A stretch of 64,000 bases of DNA from positions 1 through 64,000 of the forward strand of contig CAYGVT010000070.1 of assembly GCA_964353355.1 (NCBI GenBank), given 5' to 3'. Below the pieces are notes generated by a model, which was not told the origin of the DNA, did no database searches, and saw nothing but the letters and a program-made list of their open reading frames with translations. Shown here in pieces: positions 7,789-16,245 of this stretch. The translations under genes and the position numbers were made by a program. The first letter of the stretch is position 1. The number at the start of each line of letters is the position of its first letter. This DNA comes from CAYGVT01 sp964353355. Lineage in GTDB: Archaea > Thermoplasmatota > DTKX01 > GCA-020343715.

Positions 7789-8283
7789 ATGACGGTCATC
7801 TCCAAGGACTTCCGCGATGTGCGCGCGAGGGTGTACTTGAACGCACCGATGGACCGCATCTACAAGGCGTGGGCGACCGTCGCGGGCCTCGAGCGATGGT
7901 TCCCGGCGCGCGCGAGGATCCTCTCGCCCGAGGGCCGGGACCTCGGCCGCGAGGGGCTGGCCGAGGAGGGCGGCCGCTACTCGTGGACGTGGGCGGACGG
8001 GACGCGCGAGGATGGCACGTTCATCGAGGCGGACAACTCCACGAAGCTGAAGTTCACGTTCGGGCGCGACGTCATCGTCACGGTCCTGCTCGCGCCCACC
8101 CACAACGGCGTGCTCGTGGACGTCCTGCAGCACGCCCAGCGCTCCGACGCCGAGAACCTCGCGCTCGCCCTGGACCACTCCAACGGGTGGACGTTCTACC
8201 TCGCGAACCTCAGAGCGACGCTCGAGCACGGCGTGGACCTCAGGGAGCTGCGGCCTGACATCGATGGGCTCGTCAACGCGTGA
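7789..8283 (+). CDS. SRPBCC-superfamily (AHSA1-like) protein
   Basis: 164 residues from MTVISKDF; an upstream in-frame GTG at 7735 is rejected because GAGGTG lies six bases before this ATG. It opens with VYLNAPMDRIYKAWATVAGLERWFPARARI, the characteristic first strand and helix of the START-like Activator-of-Hsp90 C-terminal group. It continues with a beta-sheet (YSWTWADGTREDGTFIEAD, KLKFTF) and a long C-terminal helix (GWTFYLANLRATLEHGVDLR). Members bind hydrophobic ligands or act as co-chaperones. No catalytic residues can be named. It is not obviously in an operon: tRNA-His precedes it and a convergent gene follows. Confidence 0.8.
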   Translation: MTVISKDFRDVRARVYLNAPMDRIYKAWATVAGLERWFPARARILSPEGRDLGREGLAEEGGRYSWTWADGTREDGTFIEADNSTKLKFTFGRDVIVTVLLAPTHNGVLVDVLQHAQRSDAENLALALDHSNGWTFYLANLRATLEHGVDLRELRPDIDGLVNA

Positions 8284-8348
8284 CGCGCTCCCCCGCCATG
8301 ACGGCGTGGGGGGCGAGGTGCGGATGGGGTGGGGCGCGCGAGGCGGGT

Positions 8349-8400
8349 CGCGGGAGGTCGGCCGCGGGAGGTCATCCGCGGGAGGTCGGCCGCGGGGGGG
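8349..8400. repeat. 14-bp tandem repeat (CGCGGGAGGTCGGC), about 3.7 copies
   Basis: Units at 8349-8362, 8363-8376 and 8377-8390 are identical or differ at one or two bases, and a fourth partial unit runs into a G-run. The array lies between two convergent genes (stops at 8283 and 8411), so it is transcribed only as a 3' tail. A role in termination or slippage is possible but unproven. Confidence 0.7.
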
Positions 8401-8410
8401 GCGGTGGGCC

Positions 8411-8923
8411 TCACCCCTCCGTGGCGTCCTCGACGCCGACGCGGGAATCGGGGTTGCGCAGCTCCAGGAGCTCCTTCTGGATGATGTGTATCTCGCGGCG
8501 GCGGAAGGTGCGGGGGTCGATGAGGAACACGACGGTGCCGCCCGAGGACCACACGATGTCGTTGATGGTGTAGAGCAGCTTCACGAACATGGAAAACCCG
8601 TTGTAGAACGCGAGCATGTCCGCACCGTCGATGAGCACGACCGCGCCCTTGCTGCGGCCGAGAAAGTCGCGCACGGCCGTGAAGATGCGGCCGACGTTCT
8701 CTGGGTGGAGGGAGTCGGAGGCCGCGGGGCCCCGGTCCATGCGGAAGTGGAGCGTCTCCACGCCCTCGAGGTGGTGCGTGCGCTCGACCCACCGCCGGGG
8801 GCGGCGGGTGATGAGCAGCACCCGCCTGCCCGCGCGCGCCTCCCTCGCGACCCTCTGGAGGAGCCAGTCCAGGCCCGTGTCCAGGGTGAAGTAGGAGGCC
8901 CCGGGCTCGAGAGCACCCTGCAT
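8411..8923 (-). CDS. DUF835-domain protein
   Basis: 170 residues beginning MQGALEPGASYF. The pattern is an N-terminal strand and helix, RRVLLITRRPRRWVER, a DSLHPENVGRIFTAVRDFL helix, then the hallmark GAVVLIDGADMLAFYNGFSMFVKLLYTINDIVWSSGGTVVFLIDPRTF. It looks like a small P-loop-like fold without a Walker A. DUF835 domains in archaea are often attached to PAS and other signalling modules; here the domain stands alone. It lies directly downstream of porB, 110 bases after that stop, with a weak TATA-like GCATTTAGC between, so it may be separately transcribed. Function unknown. Confidence 0.75.
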   Translation of the reverse strand: MQGALEPGASYFTLDTGLDWLLQRVAREARAGRRVLLITRRPRRWVERTHHLEGVETLHFRMDRGPAASDSLHPENVGRIFTAVRDFLGRSKGAVVLIDGADMLAFYNGFSMFVKLLYTINDIVWSSGGTVVFLIDPRTFRRREIHIIQKELLELRNPDSRVGVEDATEG

Positions 8924-9033
8924 CGCAATTCCCAGTGGCCCGCCCAGGCTAAATGCCTTTCGTCTCGTTTCGCGCCGCTGGAACGAGGCGTGGCCACGCC
9001 GCCAGGGCCGACGCTGGCCGGCCGGCCCGCGGC

Positions 9034-10023
9034 CTACTCGCAGGCCATCTCGGCCGTGAACCTCTCCTTGGCAAGCAGCACCTTCCAGCAGTGGTCCACG
9101 CTGGCCTGGATGGAGGCGACCTCCTCCTCGTTCAGGTGGCGGAAGCGGCCCTGCATCTGGAGGTACTCCTTGACCGTGGCCTCCTTCTTCTGCTGCTTGA
9201 CCTTGTAAACGCCGCGTTCGACCTCGAAGAGCGGGAAAACCCGGCTGTACGTGGCGATGCGGGCGACCTCGAGCGTCTGCTCGGGCGGGTACCGCCAGCC
9301 CGTGGGGCAGGGCGCGTAGATGTGCAGGAACGAGGGGCCCGGCACGGCCATGGCCTTCTGGACCTTCTCGATGAGGTCCTTGGGCCAGGCCACGGACGCC
9401 GTGGCCGTGTAGGGGATGCCGTGCGCGACCATTATCTCGACCATGTTCTTCTTGGGCGCCTTCTTGTAGTCGCGCGTCGCGCCCACAGGCGTCGTGGTGG
9501 TCCACGCGCCCACGGGTGTGGACGAGCTGCGCTGGATGCCGGTGTTCATGTAGGCCTCGTTGTCGTACATGACGTAGACGGCCCGCGTGCGGCGCTCGAC
9601 CATGCCCGACAGGGCCTGGATGCCGATGTCCGCGGTGCCGCCGTCGCCGGCCCAGCCGATGACCGTCATGTCCTTGACGCCCTTGGCGTCGAGCGCGGCC
9701 CTGATGCCGGAAACGGACGCGCCCGTGACCTCGAACGCGGTGTTGAGGTGGGGGATGCTGAAGCAGGTGTTGGGGAACACGCCCGGCATCACGGCCCAGC
9801 AGCAGGCCGGGATGCTGAGGATGGTGCGCGGGCCCGTGGCCTTGAGCATGTAGCGCATCGCATGGCACGCACCGCAGCCGAGGCAGCCAACGTGGCCGGA
9901 GTACATGAGCTCCTGCTCGGGCAGCGGGAGCTTCCTGGGGGCCTTGGCCGCCTTGGTGTCCTTCGGGTCCTTGGGGGCCTTCGGGTCCTTGGAGGCCTTG
10001 GCGGCCGCCCCGTCGTCTGCCAT
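9034..10023 (-). CDS. porB: pyruvate (2-oxoacid):ferredoxin oxidoreductase, beta subunit
   Basis: 329 residues. It binds thiamine diphosphate and one 4Fe-4S cluster. The segment GHVGCLGCGACHAMRYML supplies cluster cysteines; another cysteine pair is in SIPACCWAVMPG. The TPP/Mg motif is GWAGDGGTADIG...NEAYMNTGIQRS, and TPVGAWTTTTPVG follows. The last 90 residues fit PorB (CPTGWRYPPEQT). The first ~33 residues are an unusual low-complexity Lys/Asp/Pro/Ala segment (KDPKAPKDPKDTKAAKAP) absent from typical PorB. Its ATG directly abuts the porA stop. The enzyme converts pyruvate plus CoA to acetyl-CoA, CO2 and reduced ferredoxin in the cytoplasm. Confidence 0.93.
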   Translation of the reverse strand: MADDGAAAKASKDPKAPKDPKDTKAAKAPRKLPLPEQELMYSGHVGCLGCGACHAMRYMLKATGPRTILSIPACCWAVMPGVFPNTCFSIPHLNTAFEVTGASVSGIRAALDAKGVKDMTVIGWAGDGGTADIGIQALSGMVERRTRAVYVMYDNEAYMNTGIQRSSSTPVGAWTTTTPVGATRDYKKAPKKNMVEIMVAHGIPYTATASVAWPKDLIEKVQKAMAVPGPSFLHIYAPCPTGWRYPPEQTLEVARIATYSRVFPLFEVERGVYKVKQQKKEATVKEYLQMQGRFRHLNEEEVASIQASVDHCWKVLLAKERFTAEMACE

Positions 10024-11214
10024 CTAGGCCACCTCCTCCTCGTCGCCCTTGAGGTCTATCCACGCCACCTCGCGGCCCAGACCCCTGTCGAGCACGTCGT
10101 AGAGCCGGCCGTAGAGGCCCGCGACCGTCGTGTCCAGCACGTCCCGGCCGCCGATGCCCACGGTGAAGCCCGCAACGGGCGGGCGCGCCTTGCCGTTGTA
10201 GAGCGAGGCCTTGACCTCGGTGAACACGGGACCCTCGTGGCCGAACGTGTGCGACCGGTCCATCACGCCCACGACCTTGGCGCCCTTGAGCGCCTCCCGC
10301 AGGTCGGTCGTGGGGAACGGGCGGAACGCGCGGATGCGCACCAGGCCCACCTTGCGGCCCTGGTCGCGCATCTCGTCGACGGCCTGCTTGGCAGTGGAGG
10401 CCATCGTGCCCATCGCGACCATGACGGCGTCAGCGTCCGCGGTGCGGTAGCAGTCGATGAGATCGCCCCACGGGCGGCCGAAGTGCCGCTCGAAGGCCCG
10501 CGACTCCTCCTTGAACCGCTTCGCCGCGACGTCCATGGCGTGCTGGATCTTGTACCGCCACTCCATGTAGAAGCTGGCGGGGCCCGCGAGCGAGCCGAAC
10601 GACCTGGGGTGCTGTGGGTCGAGCCTCCACTCGGGCTCGAACGGGGGCAGGAACGCGTCGACCTCCTTGATGTCGGGCACGTTCACGACCTCGGACGTGT
10701 GCGAGAGGATGAAGGCGTCCATGTTCACCATCGCGGGCAGCAGCACGTCGGGCTGCTCGCACACGCGGTAGGCCATGATGATGGTGTCCATGACCTCCTG
10801 GTTGGAGTCGCAGTAGAACTGCAGCCAGCCCGTGTCCCTCTGGGACATCGAATCGGTGTGGTCCGCCCAGACCGACCAGGGGGGCGCGAGCGCGCGGTTG
10901 ACGTTCGCCATGATGACGGGCACCCTCGCGCCAGCGGCCCAGTGCAGCATCTCGTGCATGAGCACGAGCCCGTGCGAGGACGTGGCCGTGAAGGTCCTTG
11001 CGCCCGTCTGGGCCGCGGAGATGCAGGCGGCCATGGCGGAGTGCTCGGACTCGACTTTGATGTACTGGGACTTCATCTCGCCCGACGACACGAACTCGGC
11101 GAGCTTCTCGACGATGCTGGTCTGGGGCGTGATGGGGTAGGCCGCGACGACCTCGGCGCGGCAGAGCTTGGCCGCGTAGGAGGCCGTGTAGTTGCCGGTG
11201 ATGACCTTCTTCAT
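10024..11214 (-). CDS. porA: pyruvate:ferredoxin oxidoreductase, alpha subunit
   Basis: 396 residues from MKKVITGNYTASYAAKLCRAEVVAAYPITPQTSIVEKL, the standard opening of PorA. It continues with the pyrimidine-domain segment YIKVESEHSAMAACISAAQTGARTFTATSSHGL and, later, the transketolase C-like domain (GLVRIRAFRPFPTTDLREAL, DRSHTFGHEGPVFTEV). Together with PorB it forms the TPP catalytic core. Its ATG overlaps the porD stop as ATGA (11211-11214), so the two are translationally coupled. Length is normal for archaeal PorA. Confidence 0.94.
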   Translation of the reverse strand: MKKVITGNYTASYAAKLCRAEVVAAYPITPQTSIVEKLAEFVSSGEMKSQYIKVESEHSAMAACISAAQTGARTFTATSSHGLVLMHEMLHWAAGARVPVIMANVNRALAPPWSVWADHTDSMSQRDTGWLQFYCDSNQEVMDTIIMAYRVCEQPDVLLPAMVNMDAFILSHTSEVVNVPDIKEVDAFLPPFEPEWRLDPQHPRSFGSLAGPASFYMEWRYKIQHAMDVAAKRFKEESRAFERHFGRPWGDLIDCYRTADADAVMVAMGTMASTAKQAVDEMRDQGRKVGLVRIRAFRPFPTTDLREALKGAKVVGVMDRSHTFGHEGPVFTEVKASLYNGKARPPVAGFTVGIGGRDVLDTTVAGLYGRLYDVLDRGLGREVAWIDLKGDEEEVA

Positions 11215-11501
11215 TCCTTCACCTCCAGCACCATCTCGATGGTCCCGACGGGGCACTCGTGGGCGCAGATGCCGCAGCCCTTGCACTGCGCGTAGTCGAC
11301 CTCGGGCGAGTCGTCGACCCACCTGATGGCGACGTCGGGGCAGTCCTGCCAGCACTGGGCGCAGTGGATGCACTTGTCCATGTGGATGACCGGGCGGTAC
11401 GTCCGCCAGCCGCCGGTGGGGTTGCCAAGCGCGCTCGGGTACCAGCAGACGGGCATCGGGGGGATGTCGCGCCATGTCCTGTAGTCGGGCCTGTCGACCA
11501 T
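11211..11501 (-). CDS. porD: pyruvate:ferredoxin oxidoreductase, delta (ferredoxin-like) subunit
   Basis: 96 residues with two 4Fe-4S motifs, CIHCAQCWQDCP and CKGCGICAHECP, each C-x2-C-x2-C-x3-C-P, in the C-terminal half. The N-terminal half (PPMPVCWYPSALGNPTGGWRTYRPV) is typical of PorD. It passes electrons from the catalytic subunits to external ferredoxin. A GAGGGGGG ribosome site precedes the ATG, and the gene lies 12 bases after porG. Confidence 0.94.
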   Translation of the reverse strand: MVDRPDYRTWRDIPPMPVCWYPSALGNPTGGWRTYRPVIHMDKCIHCAQCWQDCPDVAIRWVDDSPEVDYAQCKGCGICAHECPVGTIEMVLEVKE

Positions 11502-11513
11502 CGCCTTCCCCCC

Positions 11514-12065
11514 TCACCAGTGCCTCCGCGTCTGCTCGGCCGCGTCCCTGCACGCGTCCGCGTTCTCCTCGGCCTTGATGGGCACCTGCTCGGCCATGCT
11601 GTCGAGCACGCTCCTCAGCTTGACCTCCCCCGTGGCCGCCACGAGGGCGCCCAGCATCACCGTGTTGACGATGGGAGCGACCTTGCTGCCCAGCCCGTGC
11701 GATATGGCGATGCTGGTGGCGTCCACCGTCGCGAGGCGGCCCTTGGCGATGCCCAGGGCGCCCGGCTCACGGCGGCTGTTGATGATGACGATGCCGTCCC
11801 CGCGCAGCCCGGCGGTGACGTCGACGGCCTTCAGGAGGGACTCGTCCAGCACGACGACGTAGTCCGGGTTGTAGATCTGGAACTTGATTCGGATGGGCCT
11901 GTCATCGATGCGTGTGAAGGCGGTGACCGGCGCGCCGCGGCGCTCGACGCCGAAGAACGGGAAGGCCTGGACGTCCTTCCCCTCGAGGAAGGCCGCGTTC
12001 GCCAGGATGTTGGACGCTATGACGGCGCCCTGACCGCCCCTGCCGTGGAAACGTATCTCTCTCAT
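11514..12065 (-). CDS. porG: pyruvate:ferredoxin oxidoreductase, gamma subunit
   Basis: 183 residues opening [22 protein letters not shown], the CoA-binding gamma-domain signature. [33 protein letters not shown] and VNTVMLGAL follow. It is the first gene of porGDAB, the common archaeal order for separate-subunit pyruvate:ferredoxin oxidoreductase. The 2-oxoisovalerate enzyme has the same domain plan, so substrate is inferred. A strong TATA box (12081-12093) lies at the spacing for a leaderless or very short-leader mRNA. Confidence 0.93.
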   Translation of the reverse strand: MREIRFHGRGGQGAVIASNILANAAFLEGKDVQAFPFFGVERRGAPVTAFTRIDDRPIRIKFQIYNPDYVVVLDESLLKAVDVTAGLRGDGIVIINSRREPGALGIAKGRLATVDATSIAISHGLGSKVAPIVNTVMLGALVAATGEVKLRSVLDSMAEQVPIKAEENADACRDAAEQTRRHW

Positions 12066-12080
12066 CTCGGCTCACACACC

Positions 12081-12093
12081 CGTTTTTTATTAT
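12081..12093 (-). promoter_or_regulatory. promoter of porGDAB
   Basis: The minus strand reads ATAATAAAAAACG, an AT-rich TATA box 16-28 bases ahead of the porG start in an otherwise GC-rich region. It would give an essentially leaderless transcript for the four-gene operon. Confidence 0.55.
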
Positions 12094-12206
12094 CCAGGAA
12101 GACCCGCTGGGAGGGCGCGCCCGAATCGCGCTCATGGCATTTAAGGGCTTGCATGGACCACGCTGGCTAGGGGTCGTTCTGGCGCATTGGAATCGGACGC
12201 AAAGCT

Positions 12207-12216
12207 ACATATAAAT
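12207..12216 (+). promoter_or_regulatory. TATA box and ribosome site of the Cas4-like gene
   Basis: ACATATAAAT provides a TATA box 21-30 bases before the GTG at 12237. AAGGAGGG at 12225-12232 is a near-perfect ribosome-binding site that fixes this start. Confidence 0.55.
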
Positions 12217-12236
12217 CACCGGACAAGGAGGGCGAC

Positions 12237-13064
12237 GTGCCCGAGCCCGAGGTCCCCCCCGACGAGCGCATCTCCGCGTCGGAGCTCGAGAAGTACGGTT
12301 ACTGCCCGCTCTCGTGGTGGTACAGCCGCAAGGGCGTGGAGGAGGCGGGGGAGGCGGGCCTCGACGGGGGCACGCGCAGCCACGAGGATATCGAGCGCCA
12401 GCTCGACGAGGTCATGAGGCACGAATCCACGTCCAAGGAGGCCGAGACGACGGTCGCCATCTTCTCAATCGTGGCCACCGCCATCGCCATCGCCTCGCTC
12501 GTCATCTCGGTGCTGGTGTTCGAGCTGTCGCTCACCATCATCGTGCTCGCGCTGCTGTGGCTCCTGGCCGCGTCCATGTTCCTGTACGTCTCGCTCAAGA
12601 GCACCGAGCGGGCGCTTCTCGTGCGCCGCTTGTCGGGCTTCGACGAGGGCGAGATTGTGGAGCTGGGGCTGGCCAACGGCGGCGGCATGCTCGAGTCCAG
12701 GCGGTTCGGGCTGCGCGGCCGGCCCGACGTGGTGCTGCGCATCGACGGCCAGCTGGTCCCGGTCGAGGTCAAGACGGGCCGCGTGCCGCGGGGCCCGCTC
12801 TTCAGCCACATCCTGCAGCTCGCGGCCTACTGCCTCATCATCGAGGACGTGAAGGGCTCACCGCCGCCCTACGGCATCCTCCAGTACGGCAAGAGCATGA
12901 GGCACGAGATAGACTACGACGAGGAGCTGCGCGCGCTGCTTCTCGCCAAGCTCAAGGAGATGCGGGCGGGGCTGGGCACCGGGGACGTGCACCGCAACCA
13001 CATAAGGCCCGGCAAGTGCGCGTCGTGCTCGCGCCGCGAGGGTTGCGCGGAGCGCTTGGCTTGA
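12237..13064 (+). CDS. Cas4-like PD-(D/E)XK nuclease with two inserted transmembrane helices
   Basis: 275 residues. Cys23 in YGYCPLSWWY and Cys261, Cys264 and Cys270 (KCASCSRREGC) match the four-cysteine iron-sulfur site of Cas4/AddB-type nucleases. The nuclease core has Asp164 (GRPDVVLRIDG), Glu177-Lys179 (VPVEVKTGR) and the Q-x3-Y motif Gln194-Tyr198 (LQLAAYC). Between the first cysteine and the core, residues about 71-92 and 97-119 are two strongly hydrophobic helices, so the protein should be membrane-bound. Its GTG start is set by AAGGAGGG. No CRISPR array or other cas gene is in the window, so a CRISPR role is not supported. A stand-alone DNA-processing or defence role is possible. Confidence 0.8.
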   Translation: MPEPEVPPDERISASELEKYGYCPLSWWYSRKGVEEAGEAGLDGGTRSHEDIERQLDEVMRHESTSKEAETTVAIFSIVATAIAIASLVISVLVFELSLTIIVLALLWLLAASMFLYVSLKSTERALLVRRLSGFDEGEIVELGLANGGGMLESRRFGLRGRPDVVLRIDGQLVPVEVKTGRVPRGPLFSHILQLAAYCLIIEDVKGSPPPYGILQYGKSMRHEIDYDEELRALLLAKLKEMRAGLGTGDVHRNHIRPGKCASCSRREGCAERLA

Positions 13065-13155
13065 GATGGCGTGCCCTGCTTGGAGCGGGGCCTGGCCCAC
13101 CTGACCGCACGTGGGGCCGGATGCCCCGTGACCGACCCGACCGTGAGGGCGCCCG

Positions 13156-15687
13156 TCACCTCAGCACGCCGCTCGCGCCGCACGTGGGGCACGTGACCTT
13201 GATGGGCCGCTTGCGTGGGATCTGGAGCTTCGTACCGCACTTCTGGCACTTGATGGTCATCATGCCCTCGGCCGTGGCGGCGGCCGCGGTCGCGGGGGCG
13301 GCCGCTGGGGCGGCGGGCCTCGGCTGAGCGGCCGGGGCCGGCGCGGGGGGCCTGTAGGCGGTCTGCGGCTGCGGCATCTGGTAGGCCGGTTGCTGCTGCA
13401 GCGGTGGCGGCGGGGGCGGGGGCGGTGGCGCCGCGGCGGGGGGCGGTGGCTGGTACTGCGGTTGCTGCACCGGCTGCGCGTACTGCTGCGGCTGCACAGG
13501 CTGCGCGTACTGCTGCGGCTGCACAGGCTGCTGGTAAACGACCTGCTGCTGCGGCTCCGGTTGCTGGTACGTTGCAGGCGGCTGGTACTCCGGCTGTGCC
13601 GCGTACTGGGGCTCGGGCTGGTAGGCCCCGACCGGCATCGGGGCGGCCGGGCCGGGCCCGCCCTCGAACCTGGGTCCCTGCTCCTCGTGCCCGGCCTCCA
13701 CCTCGGGGGTGCCCTTGGCACGCTTTGAGCGCGCGACCATCATGCCCGCGAGCAGGCCGACGACGACGATGACGACGATGATGATTATCAAGTAGAGCAG
13801 CGGCAGCCCCAGGAACTCCCTGTCCATGAGGCCCGCTAGGCCGCCCTGGTCCCCGTCGCCGTCGCTCCCGCCCGACTTCCCGACCTCCAGGCCGTCGACG
13901 TGGTTGGTCTTGATGTAGTCGCGCAGGTCGGTGAGGTCGTCGATGACCAAGTCGAGGTTTATGAGGGCGCCGATGACGTAGAACGGCTTGTCGGGGAGGT
14001 TCTCCGGCACGAAGATGCTGCCCTGGAACTTGCCGTTCACGAACTCACACCGGTCCGTGTAGAGCCCGCTCGAGATGGATGAGGTCCAGTAGGTCCACTC
14101 CGGGACGAGGCCCATGTCGGCCGGGTTCGCGTCGGAGCCCAGGAGCACCATGCCCTGCCATGTCGACCTCGCGTCCGGGTGCGACACGGTCACCTGCACG
14201 GGCTCGCCCTTCTTGAGCTTCCCGACCTTGACCGACACGTCGTCGTCCTTGTAGTAGGTGATGATGTTGGAGATGCTGTCTACCGTTCCGAGCTGCGAGA
14301 TGTCAATGCTGCTGAGGCCGATGTACTCATCGTCCTCGTAGTACATCATGCCCGTGGGCTCCTGGATGCCCGTCTCGAGATGGGCGATGATGCTCGACGG
14401 GTCCGTGAGGACCTTCTTCGGCGGTGTGATGGCGACCGACATGAGTCCCGAGGCCTGAGTGGTGACGTTGCCGAGAGCGAAGACGGCGTTCGGCGTCGCG
14501 AAGTAGTAGTAGACCCTCGCGGATTGCATCGCCTCGCCGTCGTAGTAGGTCGTGCCCGCGAAGGTGAGGGGCTTTTCGAACTGCGCGTAGTAGTCCTTGG
14601 TGGGCACCACGTCCAGCCCGGTGTCGTCGGGCGCGGGGGGCTTGTCGCTCACGGCGCGGACGTTCAGGTCGAACCCGATGGACTGCACCCGGCCCTGCGC
14701 CCTGACCTCGCCCTCGATGTTCACGCTTTCCTGGTCGAGCCCGAGGTCGTTGTAGGTGAGCGTCGCGCGCGCCATGCCGTTGACGTCCGTGCTCGCCGTG
14801 AGGTTCTTGCCGATGTTGTTGGCGTCGTCGTCCTGGTAGCTGTAGTTGACCAGCACCGTCGCGCCCTCGACGGGCGCACCGGTCCAGTTGGACACGTACA
14901 GGTCGAACGTCGCCCCGGTCGCGGTCGCGAGCCCCACGCGCTTGGCCCACACGTGCATGAAGTTCATGTAGAACTCCGTGTCCTCGCTCTCCTCGAGCTC
15001 GCTGCCGCCCGAGGGCGTGTAGGTCGCGATGAAGTAGACGTCCGTGCTGTCGCTCCGCGTCGCGGACGGCCACGACCTGGTCCACTGGTAGGTGCCAACG
15101 CCGGTCTTCTGCGGGGCCGCGACGCCGTCGCCGTCGACGCTCAGCGACACCCCCGATGCGTCGACCAGGTTGCCGCCGTAGCGGACCTCCCAGGTGATGG
15201 TGCGCGACTCGCCCGCCGTGACGTAGGCGGAGGCGGGGGTGACCCTGGTGAGGATGGAGAGGCTCTTGTCCGGCTCGCTGGAGGCCAGGCCGATGGTGAC
15301 GTAGGCGGACTCGGAGGTCGTGCCCTTGGTGATGTACGCCGATGCGGGGACCCACCCGCTGAAGCTGAGCTGGTCCCAGCTCGTCACGTCCCGCTCCTCG
15401 ATGGTGAACGTCCCCTTCCACTGGCCAGTGCCCTGCTCGGTCACGTTGACCTTGTGCGGGTTGAAGGAGTCGTAGCCGACCGTCACGTCGACCTCCGCGC
15501 CGGCTGCGTACCGGCCGGCCTCGAACACGTGCACGACGATGTCCACGGTCGAGCCGATGGTGTACTCGCGGTCCGCGTACGTGATGACGCCGTACATCGC
15601 GTCGCCATCGCCCCACCCCTGCGATGCAGCGGGCGAGGCGGCCAGCACCAGGAGAAGGACCGGGGCTAGAGCAGCCAGTCTTCGCAT
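13156..15687 (-). CDS. large membrane-anchored surface protein with cytoplasmic Q/P-rich tail and zinc ribbon
   Basis: 843 residues. A signal peptide (LAALAPVLLLVLAASPAASQ, ending near 22) is followed by about 600 extracellular residues rich in beta-strands. These include repeated macroglobulin/Ig-like segments (YTIGSTVDIVVHVFEAG, GAPVEGATVLVNYSY, ASTDVNGMARATLTY). A single TM helix (LLYLIIIIVVIVVVGLLAGMMV) lies near 624-650. The cytoplasmic part has a Gln/Pro/Tyr-rich low-complexity stretch with tandem QPQQYAQPV units and ends in a C-x2-C...C-x2-C zinc ribbon (KCQKCGTKLQ...CPTCG). The architecture suggests a surface sensor or adhesin linked to a cytoplasmic binding module. It is preceded by an AATTAAATA box at about 15721-15729. 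Function unknown. Confidence 0.7.
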   Translation of the reverse strand: MRRLAALAPVLLLVLAASPAASQGWGDGDAMYGVITYADREYTIGSTVDIVVHVFEAGRYAAGAEVDVTVGYDSFNPHKVNVTEQGTGQWKGTFTIEERDVTSWDQLSFSGWVPASAYITKGTTSESAYVTIGLASSEPDKSLSILTRVTPASAYVTAGESRTITWEVRYGGNLVDASGVSLSVDGDGVAAPQKTGVGTYQWTRSWPSATRSDSTDVYFIATYTPSGGSELEESEDTEFYMNFMHVWAKRVGLATATGATFDLYVSNWTGAPVEGATVLVNYSYQDDDANNIGKNLTASTDVNGMARATLTYNDLGLDQESVNIEGEVRAQGRVQSIGFDLNVRAVSDKPPAPDDTGLDVVPTKDYYAQFEKPLTFAGTTYYDGEAMQSARVYYYFATPNAVFALGNVTTQASGLMSVAITPPKKVLTDPSSIIAHLETGIQEPTGMMYYEDDEYIGLSSIDISQLGTVDSISNIITYYKDDDVSVKVGKLKKGEPVQVTVSHPDARSTWQGMVLLGSDANPADMGLVPEWTYWTSSISSGLYTDRCEFVNGKFQGSIFVPENLPDKPFYVIGALINLDLVIDDLTDLRDYIKTNHVDGLEVGKSGGSDGDGDQGGLAGLMDREFLGLPLLYLIIIIVVIVVVGLLAGMMVARSKRAKGTPEVEAGHEEQGPRFEGGPGPAAPMPVGAYQPEPQYAAQPEYQPPATYQQPEPQQQVVYQQPVQPQQYAQPVQPQQYAQPVQQPQYQPPPPAAAPPPPPPPPPLQQQPAYQMPQPQTAYRPPAPAPAAQPRPAAPAAAPATAAAATAEGMMTIKCQKCGTKLQIPRKRPIKVTCPTCGASGVLR

Positions 15688-15720
15688 TTAAGGCACCCAG
15701 GCCAGCAAAGGGTCCCCTCG

Positions 15721-15729
15721 TATTTAATT
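15721..15729 (-). promoter_or_regulatory. TATA box of the large surface protein gene
   Basis: Read on the minus strand it is AATTAAATA, about 34-42 bases before the start at 15687, implying a short leader of roughly ten bases. Confidence 0.45.
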
Positions 15730-15870
15730 GTTTTCCGTTGGGGTCCCGCGGCTTGTGCTCGTCCCTGGCCCATCCGCCTGGACGGCGGCGGCGCATCGAC
15801 CGGGCATGCCTCCGCTGGTATGGCCATGCCCAGGACCCACGCCATCGGGGGCCGACGGGCGGCCCGTGCG

Positions 15871-16245
15871 CTACCACATCGCGCGCGCCATGAACAGGCC
15901 CATTATGATGGCGATGGCCAGAAGCAGGCCCAGCCTCACCAAGTCGCTGTATCCCGGCTCCATGAGGGCCCCGTAGAGGAGGCCGATGATGAGCACCGAG
16001 AGGCCGACCGCGATGAGCACGTCCTCGACCAGGCCGATGGCCTCGAGCGCGTTCTGCCTGTCCTCCCTGTCGTCGGTGGGGAGGTAGTACATGTCGCTCT
16101 GCAGCATGATGTAGCTCGACCGCAGGAGCATCGCGAGCAGCAGCAGCGACACGGCCGCCACGAGGATGACGAACGTCCGCCTCCGCCCGGCCGCCGCGCC
16201 GTCCGTCCCCTGTCCAGCCTTGATGTCCGGCTTCGTGTCCGTCAT
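15871..16245 (-). CDS. small three-helix membrane protein
   Basis: 124 residues with a charged N-terminus and three hydrophobic segments, about 25-42 (FVILVAAVSLLLLAMLL), 74-92 (VLIAVGLSVLIIGLLYGAL) and 101-120 (LVRLGLLLAIAIIMGLFMA). The loop between the first two is acidic (PTDDREDRQN). No family recognised. Its ATG overlaps the stop of the upstream polytopic protein gene as ATGA, so the two are translationally coupled and probably work together. Confidence 0.6.
   Translation of the reverse strand: MTDTKPDIKAGQGTDGAAAGRRRTFVILVAAVSLLLLAMLLRSSYIMLQSDMYYLPTDDREDRQNALEAIGLVEDVLIAVGLSVLIIGLLYGALMEPGYSDLVRLGLLLAIAIIMGLFMARAMW

Noticed and set aside
7789..8283. Start of the SRPBCC protein at 7735
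   Set aside because: The added 18 residues have no domain similarity; GAGGTG lies six bases before ATG 7789.
12237..13064. A CRISPR-Cas locus based on the Cas4-like gene
   Set aside because: No spaced direct repeats and no other cas gene anywhere in the window.
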